Positions 1 to 7,498 of a stretch of DNA of 64,000 nucleotides are shown here, piece after piece (position 1 is the stretch's first letter; the number at the start of each line of letters is the position of its first letter). Under the pieces are notes generated by a model, which was not told the origin of the DNA, made no database searches, and worked only from the letters and a program-made list of their open reading frames with translations. Origin of the DNA: Roseburia hominis A2-183. GTDB lineage: Bacteria > Bacillota > Clostridia > Lachnospirales > Lachnospiraceae. Position numbers and translations under genes: made by a program. The stretch is taken from positions 151,501 to 215,500 of the forward strand of contig NC_015977.1 in assembly GCF_000225345.1 (NCBI RefSeq). The letters are read 5' to 3'.

Positions 1-2
1 TC

Positions 3-224
3 GGCGAGAAGATGAAGTCATCTACCTTAAGCAGCAGTTACAAGGTATATAATGACAAGGAGATGGCATCAGAATACAGCGATTATACCGATCTTATCAA
101 GAAATGGGAAGAAAAACTGCAGGACAAAGAGGATTATTATTACAATAAGTTTTCCGCGATGGAAACAGCATTATCCAAGCTGAACAGCCAGACATCCTCA
201 CTGTCGAGTCTGTTTGGAAATTAG
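3..224 (+). CDS. fliD: Flagellar filament cap protein FliD, C-terminal fragment
   Basis: Only the last 73 codons are inside the window; the reading frame is open to the left edge, so the start lies upstream. The tail carries the usual FliD C-terminal pattern: KVYNDKE, then an IKKWEEKLQDKEDYYYNKF coiled-coil stretch, then SAMETALSKLNSQTSSLSSLFG. FliD caps the growing filament outside the cell and helps flagellin subunits fold into place. It precedes fliS, the usual order in Firmicutes. A second, divergent FliD-like gene lies near the other end of the window on the opposite strand. Confidence 0.88.
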   Translation, partial: GEKMKSSTLSSSYKVYNDKEMASEYSDYTDLIKKWEEKLQDKEDYYYNKFSAMETALSKLNSQTSSLSSLFGN

Positions 225-244
225 ACGGCATAATGCCGTGAAAG

Positions 245-281
245 CGTCTCTGCTGAGTGCATAAAAGCACCGGCAGAGACG
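245..281. other. Hairpin between fliD and fliS
   Basis: Nine-base arms CGTCTCTGC (245-253) and GCAGAGACG (273-281) pair perfectly, with an inner GTGC/GCAC stem (257-260/267-270). A shorter ACGGCAT/ATGCCGT palindrome lies just before it. No U-tract follows, so it looks like an intercistronic processing or stability hairpin and not a terminator. Confidence 0.5.
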
Positions 282-306
282 AATATATGTATGGAGGACA
301 ACCATT

Positions 307-687
307 ATGTTAGCAAATCAGGGATATGCAGCATATGCCAATAACAAGATTATGACCGCTTCCCCGGCAGAACTTACTTTGATGCTTTATGAGGGGGCAA
401 TCAAATTCGCCAATCTTGCGATCGAGGGGATCGATGCGAATGATATTCAGAAAGCACACAATAATATTATGAAGGTGCAGCGTATTATTGAGGAGTTTCA
501 GAGTACACTTGACCATAAATATCCGGTGGCAAAGGATTTTGACGAGGTCTACAACTATCTGTTGATGCGCCTTCGCGAGGCAAATATCAAAAAAGATAAA
601 GACATCATGGAAGAGGTGCTAAAGCATCTTCGTACCATGCGTGATACATGGAAGGAAGTTATGAGAACGGCACATGCATCAAGATAG
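307..687 (+). CDS. fliS: Flagellin export chaperone FliS
   Basis: This 126-residue protein has the normal length of FliS, a cytoplasmic four-helix chaperone. FliS binds the C-terminus of flagellin, prevents premature polymerisation and delivers it to the type III export gate. Recognisable segments are QGYAAYANNKIMTASPAELT at residues 4-23, the LMLYEGAIKFANLAIEGID helix and the C-terminal LRTMRDTWKEV region. A GGAGG site lies 9 bases before the ATG. It lies directly downstream of fliD and upstream of a FlgN/FliT-like gene. Confidence 0.95.
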   Translation: MLANQGYAAYANNKIMTASPAELTLMLYEGAIKFANLAIEGIDANDIQKAHNNIMKVQRIIEEFQSTLDHKYPVAKDFDEVYNYLLMRLREANIKKDKDIMEEVLKHLRTMRDTWKEVMRTAHASR

Positions 688-730
688 AAGCAACGGTGTG
701 TCGGTTACAGCAGATTGACAGGAGCAGCGA

Positions 731-1210
731 ATGGAGAAGAATCCATATCTTACAATCATGATCCAGAGCCTGAAGAAAAAAAGTGCGGTTCTGGATGCGA
801 TTATTGAACTGAATATACGACAGAAGGAAGAACTGGAGAATCCGGGTCTTGATCCGGATGACTTTGACGCCTGCGTGGAGGAAAAAGCAAAGCAGATCGA
901 ACAGTTGGAGCTTCTTGACGCCGGATTCCAGGAGGTTTACGATAAGATAAAAGCAGATCTGCAGACCAATCAGCAGGAATACCGCGAAGAGATTGCGGAA
1001 ATGCAGGAATACATCCGCAGGCTGACTGATAAGAGCGCAACGATTCAGGCGCAGGAGGCGCGCAACAAAGATCTGATGACGCAGAAGTTTGCCTCTGTGC
1101 GCAAACAGGTCAAGGAAGTGCGCAAGAGTCAGAAGGTCGTCAATCAGTATTACAAGAGCATGATGAAGTCCGGCTATATGGAGCCGCAGTTTACGGATAA
1201 TAAAAAATAA
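731..1210 (+). CDS. Flagellar chaperone, FlgN/FliT-like
   Basis: A 159-residue protein that appears almost wholly helical and highly charged, with heptad-like coiled coil from about residue 10 to 145 and no membrane segment or signal peptide. The position after fliS and before flagellin, the length and the helical pattern fit the FlgN/FliT class of type III export chaperones, which bind hook-associated proteins in the cytoplasm. No catalytic motif is visible. Assignment rests on context and secondary structure more than on strong motif similarity. The ATG follows an AGGAG box and is preferred as the start. Confidence 0.6.
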   Translation: MEKNPYLTIMIQSLKKKSAVLDAIIELNIRQKEELENPGLDPDDFDACVEEKAKQIEQLELLDAGFQEVYDKIKADLQTNQQEYREEIAEMQEYIRRLTDKSATIQAQEARNKDLMTQKFASVRKQVKEVRKSQKVVNQYYKSMMKSGYMEPQFTDNKK

Positions 1211-1243
1211 TTGCAGATAGTAAAAAGATTTTTCTTTTTTCTA

Positions 1244-1270
1244 TAAAGTATCGTGACTTTCGTCCGATAT
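1244..1270 (+). promoter_or_regulatory. Sigma-28 (SigD-type) promoter of main flagellin
   Basis: TAAA (1244-1247), a 16-base spacer and CCGATAT (1264-1270) match the Bacillus SigD consensus exactly. Transcription would start near 1276, giving a leader of about 130 bases. This site is the internal reference used for the other sigma-28 calls in the window. Confidence 0.88.
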
Positions 1271-1276
1271 ATATTA

Positions 1277-1305
1277 CAAGTAAACAAGATAACAATTGTT
1301 ACTTG
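1277..1305 (+). other. 5-prime hairpin of flagellin leader
   Basis: CAAGTAA (1277-1283) and TTACTTG (1299-1305) are complementary, with the pairing extending inwards past one bulge. The hairpin would sit at the very 5-prime end of the sigma-28 transcript, a place where such structures often stabilise mRNA. Confidence 0.5.
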
Positions 1306-1364
1306 AGGTGGAAGCTTAAGCGGAGCGTACGGCCGGGAGAGGCAGAAACCACATTACAAAGCAC

Positions 1365-1384
1365 ATGCAGCATGGATGCTGCAT
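1365..1384 (+). other. Perfect palindrome just upstream of flagellin RBS
   Basis: ATGCAGCAT (1365-1373) and ATGCTGCAT (1376-1384) form a perfect inverted repeat that ends 7 bases before the AAGGAGG site at 1392. It could fold next to the ribosome site and affect flagellin translation. This is structural inference only. Confidence 0.45.
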
Positions 1385-1406
1385 CATATTCAAGGAGGAA
1401 ACAATT

Positions 1407-2219
1407 ATGGTAGTACAGCACAATCTTACAGCAATGAACGCTAACAGACAGTTAGGTATCACAACAGGCGCACAGGCTAAGTCTTCTGAGAAGTTATCTT
1501 CTGGTTACAAGATCAACCGCGCAGCAGATGACGCAGCAGGTCTTACGATTTCCGAGAAGATGAGAAGCCAGGTTAGAGGCTTAAATAAAGCTTCTGACAA
1601 CGCACAGGATGGTGTATCCCTTATTCAGGTAGCTGAGGGTGCATTAAGTGAGACACACTCCATCTTACAGCGTATGAATGAGTTAGCAACTCAGGCAGCA
1701 AACGATACCAATACAACCTCAGACAGAACTGCAGTTCAGCAGGAGATCAACCAGTTAGCATCTGAGATCACCAGAATCGCTTCTACAACTCAGTTCAACA
1801 CAATGAACCTGATCGATGGTAACTTCACAAGTAAGAAGCTTCAGGTAGGTTCCCTTTGCGGACAGGCTATCACAATCGATATCTCTGATATGTCTGCTAC
1901 AGGTCTTGGCGTTAGCGGATTAGTAGTATCTTCCTTCTCTGCAGCTGGTAAGGCAATGTCTGCAGCTCAGGATGCTATCAGCTACGTATCTTCTATGCGT
2001 TCTAAGCTGGGTGCATTACAGAACAGACTTGAGCACACAATCTCCAACCTGGACAACATTTCTGAGAACACATCTTCTGCAGAGTCTCGTATCCGTGATA
2101 CAGATATGGCTGAAGAGATGGTTGAGTACAGCAAGAACAACATCCTTGCTCAGGCAGGACAGTCTATGCTTGCTCAGGCTAACCAGTCTACTCAGGGTGT
2201 ATTATCCTTATTACAGTAA
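1407..2219 (+). CDS. hag: Flagellin (main filament subunit)
   Basis: Structural subunit of the flagellar filament, exported by the flagellar type III system. The start at 1407 is set by AAGGAGG at 1392-1398; an in-frame upstream extension has no such signal. The 270-residue product has a conserved D0/D1 N-terminus (MVVQHNLTAMNANRQL to about residue 150). It also has a conserved C-terminal D1/D0 region from about residue 190 to the QGVLSLLQ end, and only a very short variable middle. The middle and flanking segments are rich in Ser and Thr (for example VSGLVVSSFSAAGKAMS), the likely O-glycosylation acceptors for the downstream enzymes. One Cys (SLCGQ) is unusual for a flagellin. It has its own sigma-28 promoter and terminator. 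Confidence 0.96.
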   Translation: MVVQHNLTAMNANRQLGITTGAQAKSSEKLSSGYKINRAADDAAGLTISEKMRSQVRGLNKASDNAQDGVSLIQVAEGALSETHSILQRMNELATQAANDTNTTSDRTAVQQEINQLASEITRIASTTQFNTMNLIDGNFTSKKLQVGSLCGQAITIDISDMSATGLGVSGLVVSSFSAAGKAMSAAQDAISYVSSMRSKLGALQNRLEHTISNLDNISENTSSAESRIRDTDMAEEMVEYSKNNILAQAGQSMLAQANQSTQGVLSLLQ

Positions 2220-2240
2220 TCATTATTGTAGTAAATTTAA

Positions 2241-2268
2241 AAGCCGGCAGTTTACTGCCGGCTTTTTT
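2241..2268 (+). terminator. Intrinsic terminator after flagellin
   Basis: AAGCCGGCAG / CTGCCGGCTT form a perfect GC-rich stem with loop TTTA, followed by a T-run. It isolates the flagellin transcript from the Maf genes downstream. Confidence 0.92.
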
Positions 2269-2316
2269 CAGCTTAAAGGTCAGATAGCGAATGAGTAAGA
2301 TAGAGGAACATAATCG

Positions 2317-2616
2317 ATGGATACTGTAAAATTAAGAACAGACATAGAACATGCAACCGAGTGCCTGTACCAGAACAGGGGGCAGGATGGATTGGAAGCA
2401 GTCCGCAATTTATTGCCGCAGTTTCAGGAAATGATACAGGCAATCTATGCAGGGGCAGACAGTGCGCGTGCGCTCGAATTTCTGGAAGTGTTAAAAACTT
2501 TAATCGAGAACTATCAGGCTCAGGATATGCTGGGGATGGCGGACTGCCTGAAGGGATTGGCAGAGGAAATGATCCTTTGCCTGGAAGCAGAAGAGAATCA
2601 GAGTCCGGAGAAATAA
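2317..2616 (+). CDS. Small helical protein of unknown function
   Basis: A 99-residue acidic, all-helical protein without membrane segments or recognised motifs. It is preceded by GAGGA and is followed after 13 bases by the maf gene, so the two are probably co-transcribed. Its organisation (an N-terminal helix, a long central helix, a C-terminal AQDMLGMADCLKGLAEEM helix) resembles the unrecognised 120-residue protein at 23634, which also sits beside a glycosyltransferase gene. They may be distant paralogues with a chaperone or scaffold role in glycosylation; that link is inference. Confidence 0.7.
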   Translation: MDTVKLRTDIEHATECLYQNRGQDGLEAVRNLLPQFQEMIQAIYAGADSARALEFLEVLKTLIENYQAQDMLGMADCLKGLAEEMILCLEAEENQSPEK

Positions 2617-2629
2617 GGGGAACGAACAG

Positions 2630-4453
2630 ATGACATTGCTCGATAAGAATGAAAAAGCATGGAAACAGAGAAATAAAGCGCTTCTGGAACAGCTTTATTC
2701 TATAACGATAGATAACAATATCATAACGGCAGAGACAGAGAAGCAGGAGAAGATCTTTGGAATTCAGACGACGAACAGGGTCTGGTATTTAAACAGCAGA
2801 CTGGATCCGGAAGCAGCGGCAAGCTGCTATGCAAAGCGGTATCCGCCGCGGATTTACGAGACCTATTTTGTGTTTGGATTGTCGGATGGACGACACATCC
2901 GGGAACTGCTTGGGCAGTGTGACGACACCAATCATGTCATCGTGTATGAGCCAAACGCTTCCTTTTTTTATCTGGTGAACTGTGTCATGGATTTGTCGGA
3001 TCTTATTGCGGATGACAGACTGCAGATCTGCGTTCCCGGGGTGACGGCGGATATAGAAACCATTATGAGATTTACGCTGCAGGATCTGAATTTTATGATT
3101 ATGGAATTTTGTATTCTGCCGGGATATGATGTCTTGTACCATGATGCGTGCGAGGAATTCATGGATGCGATACAGGAACGTCTGCAGGAAGAGATTGTAC
3201 ACAAGAGCACGCGGCTGACCTTTCAACGCATGGTGCCGCAGCATACGCTGTACAATATGAAACATATGATCGGATGCAGAAATATTTACCAGATCAGGCA
3301 GGCACTTGAGGGATTAAACGTCGAGGAGATACCGGCGATTCTGGTGTCCGCCGGACCGTCCCTGGATAAAAATATTTCAGAATTGAAAAAAGCACAGGGA
3401 AAGGCATTTATTGTGGTGGTTGACGCCGCGCTGCGCACGGTGCTGCGGGCGGGCGTAAGACCGGACATGGTGTGTACGATTGACCCGGAATCCCCGGACC
3501 GTTTCTTTGAAAATCTGGATGTGACGGATCTGGCATGGTGCTGCAACCGCATTACCCGTCCGTGGGTATTGGAACACTGTGCGAAGCGGGTGTACTATTA
3601 TGGCTTTTTTGAAAAGCGCTGGAATCAGATCCTGGATGAGAACATGGAGTACCCGTTTCCGGATATTCCGTCCGGCGGCTGCGTTTCTGCGACGGCGTTT
3701 GCGCTTGCATGCTATCTGGGCTTCCGCAAGCTGATCCTGATCGGCCAGGACATGGCGTTTACCGGCGGAATCTCACATACGGCGGGAATTGAAGGGGCGT
3801 TCGGCGACAATGACGAATATATAAAGAGCCGAAACCGGATCCAGGTCGAGGGAATTGACGGAACCATGTTAGAGACGGATTTCCAGATGTGGTACTACAA
3901 AAAATGGTTTGAGAAGGCGATCCGTGCGAACGAGGGGCTGATTGAGGTTATCGATGCGACAGAGGGAGGCGCACGCATCGAGGGAACCCGGCTTATGACA
4001 TTGAAAGATGTCGTCGCGGAATATTGCAGTAGACCGCTTCCGTTCGAGGAGATTGAGAAGAACATTCCGGATGCATATTCGGCGGAGACGAAGACAAAGC
4101 TGGCAGCGGAATGGCATAAGATGCGCCAGCAGATTGACAGCATTGGCACGCAGGTAAAGCAGGGACTTGCGATACAGGAGAAGCTGCTGCAGGAACTGCG
4201 CCAGCAGCGGTCTGTGGCGGAACTGATGCCAGACCTGAAGCGTATGATGGATCACAACGAAGAACTGGAACAGCTTCCGCTGTTTGGTATGATGGTGTCT
4301 TATGCGCAGACAGAAGAATATGCGCTGGGAGATGAAATCTATCAAAAAGAAGAGATGGGAATCGAGGAACTTGTAGAGAAGAATTATACCCTTTATCAGG
4401 GATATGAGAGAGCCGTATCGCTTCTGACGGAAGACATTGAAATGTATGCCTAA
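2630..4453 (+). CDS. maf: Motility accessory factor (Maf), flagellin nonulosonate transferase
   Basis: A 607-residue DUF115 (MptE-like) protein. Maf enzymes transfer CMP-activated nonulosonic acids such as pseudaminic acid onto Ser/Thr of flagellin in the cytoplasm. The family core is clear: ILVSAGPSLDKNI (about 244-256), VVVDAALRTVLRAGVRPD (about 262-279), CTIDPE, then SGGCVSATAFALACYLGFRK and LIGQDMAFTGG (about 345-380). A helical C-terminal half follows to residue 607. It lies immediately after flagellin, and the pse genes that would supply its donor are further along the island. It is the best candidate for the first sugar attachment. Its stop codon TAA lies at the left end of the first giant palindrome. 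Confidence 0.92.
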   Translation: MTLLDKNEKAWKQRNKALLEQLYSITIDNNIITAETEKQEKIFGIQTTNRVWYLNSRLDPEAAASCYAKRYPPRIYETYFVFGLSDGRHIRELLGQCDDTNHVIVYEPNASFFYLVNCVMDLSDLIADDRLQICVPGVTADIETIMRFTLQDLNFMIMEFCILPGYDVLYHDACEEFMDAIQERLQEEIVHKSTRLTFQRMVPQHTLYNMKHMIGCRNIYQIRQALEGLNVEEIPAILVSAGPSLDKNISELKKAQGKAFIVVVDAALRTVLRAGVRPDMVCTIDPESPDRFFENLDVTDLAWCCNRITRPWVLEHCAKRVYYYGFFEKRWNQILDENMEYPFPDIPSGGCVSATAFALACYLGFRKLILIGQDMAFTGGISHTAGIEGAFGDNDEYIKSRNRIQVEGIDGTMLETDFQMWYYKKWFEKAIRANEGLIEVIDATEGGARIEGTRLMTLKDVVAEYCSRPLPFEEIEKNIPDAYSAETKTKLAAEWHKMRQQIDSIGTQVKQGLAIQEKLLQELRQQRSVAELMPDLKRMMDHNEELEQLPLFGMMVSYAQTEEYALGDEIYQKEEMGIEELVEKNYTLYQGYERAVSLLTEDIEMYA

Positions 4454-5042
4454 AAAGACTGCCGCATAAAACGGGAGGTTGATTTGAGGTGCTAAGTAAT
4501 ATGATAAGAAACACATCCCACCGATTTCAGATGGAAATGCAGATGGAATATTCATTGAAAAAAATGCGTGCATTTCTTCCCGACGGGCTTTTGCATCGGA
4601 TTCCGTGTCTCTTCCACGTTTTGACAATCCACGGAATGTGTCCGACAAACCGCAGACAATGAGCAGATTCCCTAGTGTCCCTAGCGGCACTGCTTCACAG
4701 ACAATATAAAACCGCGCGAACCGAACTCGCCGTCATCAGCTATTGAAAACAGGGCAGATGACGGCTCAGACAGCGGCTTCGCGCGGTTATGTTTTGTTCA
4801 TCAGTGCCGCAAGGGACACACGAGAATCCTAAAATTGTCTGCGGATTGCGGACACACCCGTGGAGTGCTCAAAACTTGGAAAAACACGGATCATCGCAGA
4901 TGCAAAACCCGTCGGGTTAGAAATGCCGTATTTTTTGATCCGAATTTCCAGATGCATTCCATCTGAAATCGAAGGGCATGTTCTTCTCCTCATATTACTT
5001 AGCGCGTCAAAGCGACTGTCCGTTTTATGCGGCGGTCTTTTT
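4452..5042. repeat. Giant palindromic element, copy 1 (convergent junction)
   Basis: An imperfect palindrome of about 590 bp fills the whole gap between the convergent maf and CgeB-type genes. The 23-base ends (4452-4474 and 5020-5042) are inverted copies with one mismatch and overlap both stop codons. Inner paired blocks include GCTAAGTAATATGA/TCATATTACTTAGC, the CAGATGGAA blocks, CCCGACGGG/CCCGTCGGG and an apical ACCGCGCGAA stem. The innermost helix CGCCGTCATC (4728-4737) pairs with GATGACGGCT (4757-4766). Compared with the copies at 13950 and 61962 it is in the reverse orientation. Short open frames inside it are not credible genes. Confidence 0.92.
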
Positions 5043-6198
5043 AGATAACATTCAACATAGCGTTGACGCGGTGGACAAACGTGTGGGATTCCGACATTTT
5101 CCCAAGGCAGTTTGCCGCGATCTGTCTTCTCTCAGCATCATGTGAGAGGTAGTAAGTGATTTTGCCAAGAAAATCATCTTCGCTCTCATAAAATACGAGA
5201 TCTTCGCCCGGCTGAAAATCATCCAGGAAATCTTCCTGATAGTTCGTCAGCAGGAAACCGCCGCTGCCCATGATGTCCATGCAGCGGAGCGGAATGCCGG
5301 AATGAATACTCTTTAACGTGATGTTCAGGTTGATGCGGCTGTGTTGAAAAATGTAGGGCATCGTGTCGTAATAGTCAACGGGACCGATGTACTCCGCCTT
5401 TGGGAGCAGAGGACTGGGATGGTGTGTATACAATTTGAGTGGAAAGCGGTCGGAGGCAAGGCGCAGCAGTGACAGGCGCTCGTTGGATGTAATTTTCCTG
5501 CACAGGAAGTAGTTGGCATATACAAATGCAGCGGATTCCGTGCCGTCCGGAAGCGGCTGGTACGGGCATGCGGCCTGTAGATCCTCAAGGATAGGCGGCG
5601 TGAGCAGATCCTCAAGAAAAAAGTAGCCGTAGACGTTCTGCTGTGCGAGCATAATGGAATCGAGGTAGCCCCTGGTATAGTCGGATAGACCGTTCAGCCG
5701 TTCAAAAAGATTATGCTCCTCGTTGTATAGCGATCCCACAAATGAAACGTCGGAGGATACCTGCGGAAGCAGTGCGTCCGGGCACTTCATGGCAGAAAGG
5801 CGGGATACGTTTGCCGCGAGCGGAAGATAATATACGGTTGGGATTCCTGCGTTATGGAATTCCAGATAGGTCGCCTTGTCAAAAAGAAATACATAATTGC
5901 AGGAATTGATCAGCGTGTAGGAGTACAGCGTGACCAAGGGGCTGTCGTATACGTACGAAATGTATTTCAGATGATGCTTCATGCAACAGTTTGACAAAAT
6001 TGGAAAATAATTAAAGGAAAAAACAAAATCGTAGGAAAAACGGGAAACGGCGGCGTCAAACTTCTCCTCGTAAGAAACATTCTGCCTGTCGTTGTACGCC
6101 TCATGAAAAAAGAGGTCGCAGGTAATGCCGCAGGCGGTAAAGGCGTCTATCATATCCTGTTTGGCAAAAGCCGGTGAGTCTAAAAATAAAATTCGCAT
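5041..6198 (-). CDS. CgeB/DUF3880-type glycosyltransferase (type A)
   Basis: A 385-residue GT-B type glycosyltransferase. The N-terminal Rossmann half starts MRILFLDSPAF and holds the SFVGSLYNEE motif near residue 155. The C-terminal half has the CgeB signature: RINLNITLK, GIPLRCMDIMG, GGFLLTNYQ, then a PGEDLVFY strand and YYLSHDAERR (about 290-370). No signal peptide or membrane segment is visible, so it should act in the cytoplasm on flagellin-linked glycan. GGAGGA lies 5 bases before the ATG. It follows the next gene upstream (6211-7389) with a 12-base gap and forms a two-gene leftward operon. Donor and acceptor cannot be read from the sequence. Confidence 0.85.
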   Translation of the reverse strand: MRILFLDSPAFAKQDMIDAFTACGITCDLFFHEAYNDRQNVSYEEKFDAAVSRFSYDFVFSFNYFPILSNCCMKHHLKYISYVYDSPLVTLYSYTLINSCNYVFLFDKATYLEFHNAGIPTVYYLPLAANVSRLSAMKCPDALLPQVSSDVSFVGSLYNEEHNLFERLNGLSDYTRGYLDSIMLAQQNVYGYFFLEDLLTPPILEDLQAACPYQPLPDGTESAAFVYANYFLCRKITSNERLSLLRLASDRFPLKLYTHHPSPLLPKAEYIGPVDYYDTMPYIFQHSRINLNITLKSIHSGIPLRCMDIMGSGGFLLTNYQEDFLDDFQPGEDLVFYESEDDFLGKITYYLSHDAERRQIAANCLGKMSESHTFVHRVNAMLNVI

Positions 6199-6210
6199 AA
6201 AATCCTCCGT

Positions 6211-7389
6211 CTAGGAAAGACCGTAAGCCAGTGCAATCATCTGCAACAGCCGTTCCGGGTAAGTGTGGTATTTTTGAACTTTTTCAAAACCATTGTGTGC
6301 AATCTCTGCACGGTCCTTGTCATGGGACAGGTAATATTCCACCTTGGCAAGCAGATCATCCTCACAAGAGAAGCAGTCGAGATCCTCGCCGATCGAAAAA
6401 CAGTCCGGCAGTTCACTCTGTGCATTCGTGAGCAGGAACCCTCCGCATGCGAGAACATCGAAAATGCGGAGCGGAAGCCCAGTCCGGATGGAACGGGAGG
6501 TAATGTTGAGGTTGATTTTACTGTTCGCAAATACAAGAGGCATCTGGGTGTGCGTCTTTACGCGTCCGCAGTTTCTGACCGGAAGCCCGGTGGTGTCGCT
6601 TCCCGTGTAAAGGCATACCGGGTAGCGGCTGCCAAGCGAGCGCATGATAGAGATGCGCTCTGTGGAAGAGATCTTGGGACACAAATAGTACTGCGCAGCC
6701 ACAGCACGGTCATCGCGCCTGGAATTCTCAGGCGGAATGTAGAATTGCGGCATGGCATCGCGGAAAGAATCAACGATGATGTCCGGCAGCAGTTCTTCGA
6801 GAAGATAGCAGCCGGGTAATTGCATCTGTGCATCCATAATACCTTCCAGATAGCCCTTCAGATACGCATCTTCGGTCTGAAGCCGGTCGTAAGGACATTT
6901 CTCGGTGTATAATGAGCCGACGAACGAAATATCGGCGGAATATTTCCGGATCAGATCGGGGGTGGCGTTCCTGATGACGGGTGCGTAGCGGGCAGGATTG
7001 CCGGCTAACGGAAGATGAAAGATACATTCCGGGTTCTGTGGATGAAAATCCTCGTACTGCGCGCGGTCAAATAGAAAAATGCGGTTCCACGGAAGCCGGA
7101 TCGAATTGGAAAAAAGCTCCAGCACCGGAGCGTCCACCGTCAGACACAGGTAGCGGATCTGAAAGATATTACATACTTCTGCAATAAAAGGGTAAAAATT
7201 GATGCTGAACACGAAGTCGTAACTGTGACGCATCAGCTCGTCCTTCAGTGCGGTCAGTCCTTCGAGCGGAGTTGTGTTTTTGTTGTAGATTTCAAGACAT
7301 ATCTCAGAGACCTGATTCCCAAGTTCTTTAAAGCCGTCGATTATATCCGGTTCTACAATGCTGCCGTAGCGGTAACACAATATATTCAT
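6211..7389 (-). CDS. CgeB/DUF3880-type glycosyltransferase (type A)
   Basis: A 392-residue paralogue of the neighbouring type A enzyme. It has MNILCYRYGSIVEPDIIDGF at the N-terminus, DISFVGSLYTE near the middle, then KINLNITSRSIRTGLPLRIF, GGFLLTNAQ and YYLSHDKDRAEIA. The start at 7389 is chosen because a GAGGAA box lies about 7 bases upstream; an in-frame ATG seven codons earlier lacks a ribosome site. It is the first gene of a leftward operon driven from a bidirectional promoter at 7416-7464. The best guess is transfer of one sugar to the growing flagellin glycan. Confidence 0.84.
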   Translation of the reverse strand: MNILCYRYGSIVEPDIIDGFKELGNQVSEICLEIYNKNTTPLEGLTALKDELMRHSYDFVFSINFYPFIAEVCNIFQIRYLCLTVDAPVLELFSNSIRLPWNRIFLFDRAQYEDFHPQNPECIFHLPLAGNPARYAPVIRNATPDLIRKYSADISFVGSLYTEKCPYDRLQTEDAYLKGYLEGIMDAQMQLPGCYLLEELLPDIIVDSFRDAMPQFYIPPENSRRDDRAVAAQYYLCPKISSTERISIMRSLGSRYPVCLYTGSDTTGLPVRNCGRVKTHTQMPLVFANSKINLNITSRSIRTGLPLRIFDVLACGGFLLTNAQSELPDCFSIGEDLDCFSCEDDLLAKVEYYLSHDKDRAEIAHNGFEKVQKYHTYPERLLQMIALAYGLS

Positions 7390-7415
7390 AGATCGTTCCT
7401 CAATCATCAAAAAAA

Positions 7416-7444
7416 TTGAATTCCATATATGATTATTATATAAT
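7416..7444 (+). promoter_or_regulatory. Sigma-A promoter, rightward
   Basis: TTGAAT (7416-7421), a 17-base spacer and TATAAT (7439-7444). It would drive the 7499 gene and the pseB-pseA-hisHF run. Its -10 box overlaps the leftward promoter's -10 box. Confidence 0.65.
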
Positions 7445-7464
7445 AATTACATGCACACTGACAA
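7435..7464 (-). promoter_or_regulatory. Sigma-A promoter, leftward
   Basis: Read on the minus strand: TTGTCA (complement of 7459-7464), an 18-base spacer and TATAAT (complement of 7435-7440). It would drive the two leftward CgeB-type genes. Its -10 box shares two base pairs (7439-7440) with the rightward promoter's -10 box. Confidence 0.6.
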
Positions 7465-7498
7465 GGGTCAGCGGGGATAAGAAATGAGGAGACGGCTC

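Noticed and set aside
4860..5048. Open frames inside the giant palindromes (also 14010-14399 minus, 14210-14485 plus, 62014-62313 minus, 62228-62695 plus), encoding similar peptides in all three copies.
   Set aside because: The similarity follows from the shared palindrome sequence. Frames are broken in at least one copy, lack ribosome sites, and both strands give equally plausible peptides, as expected from self-complementary DNA.
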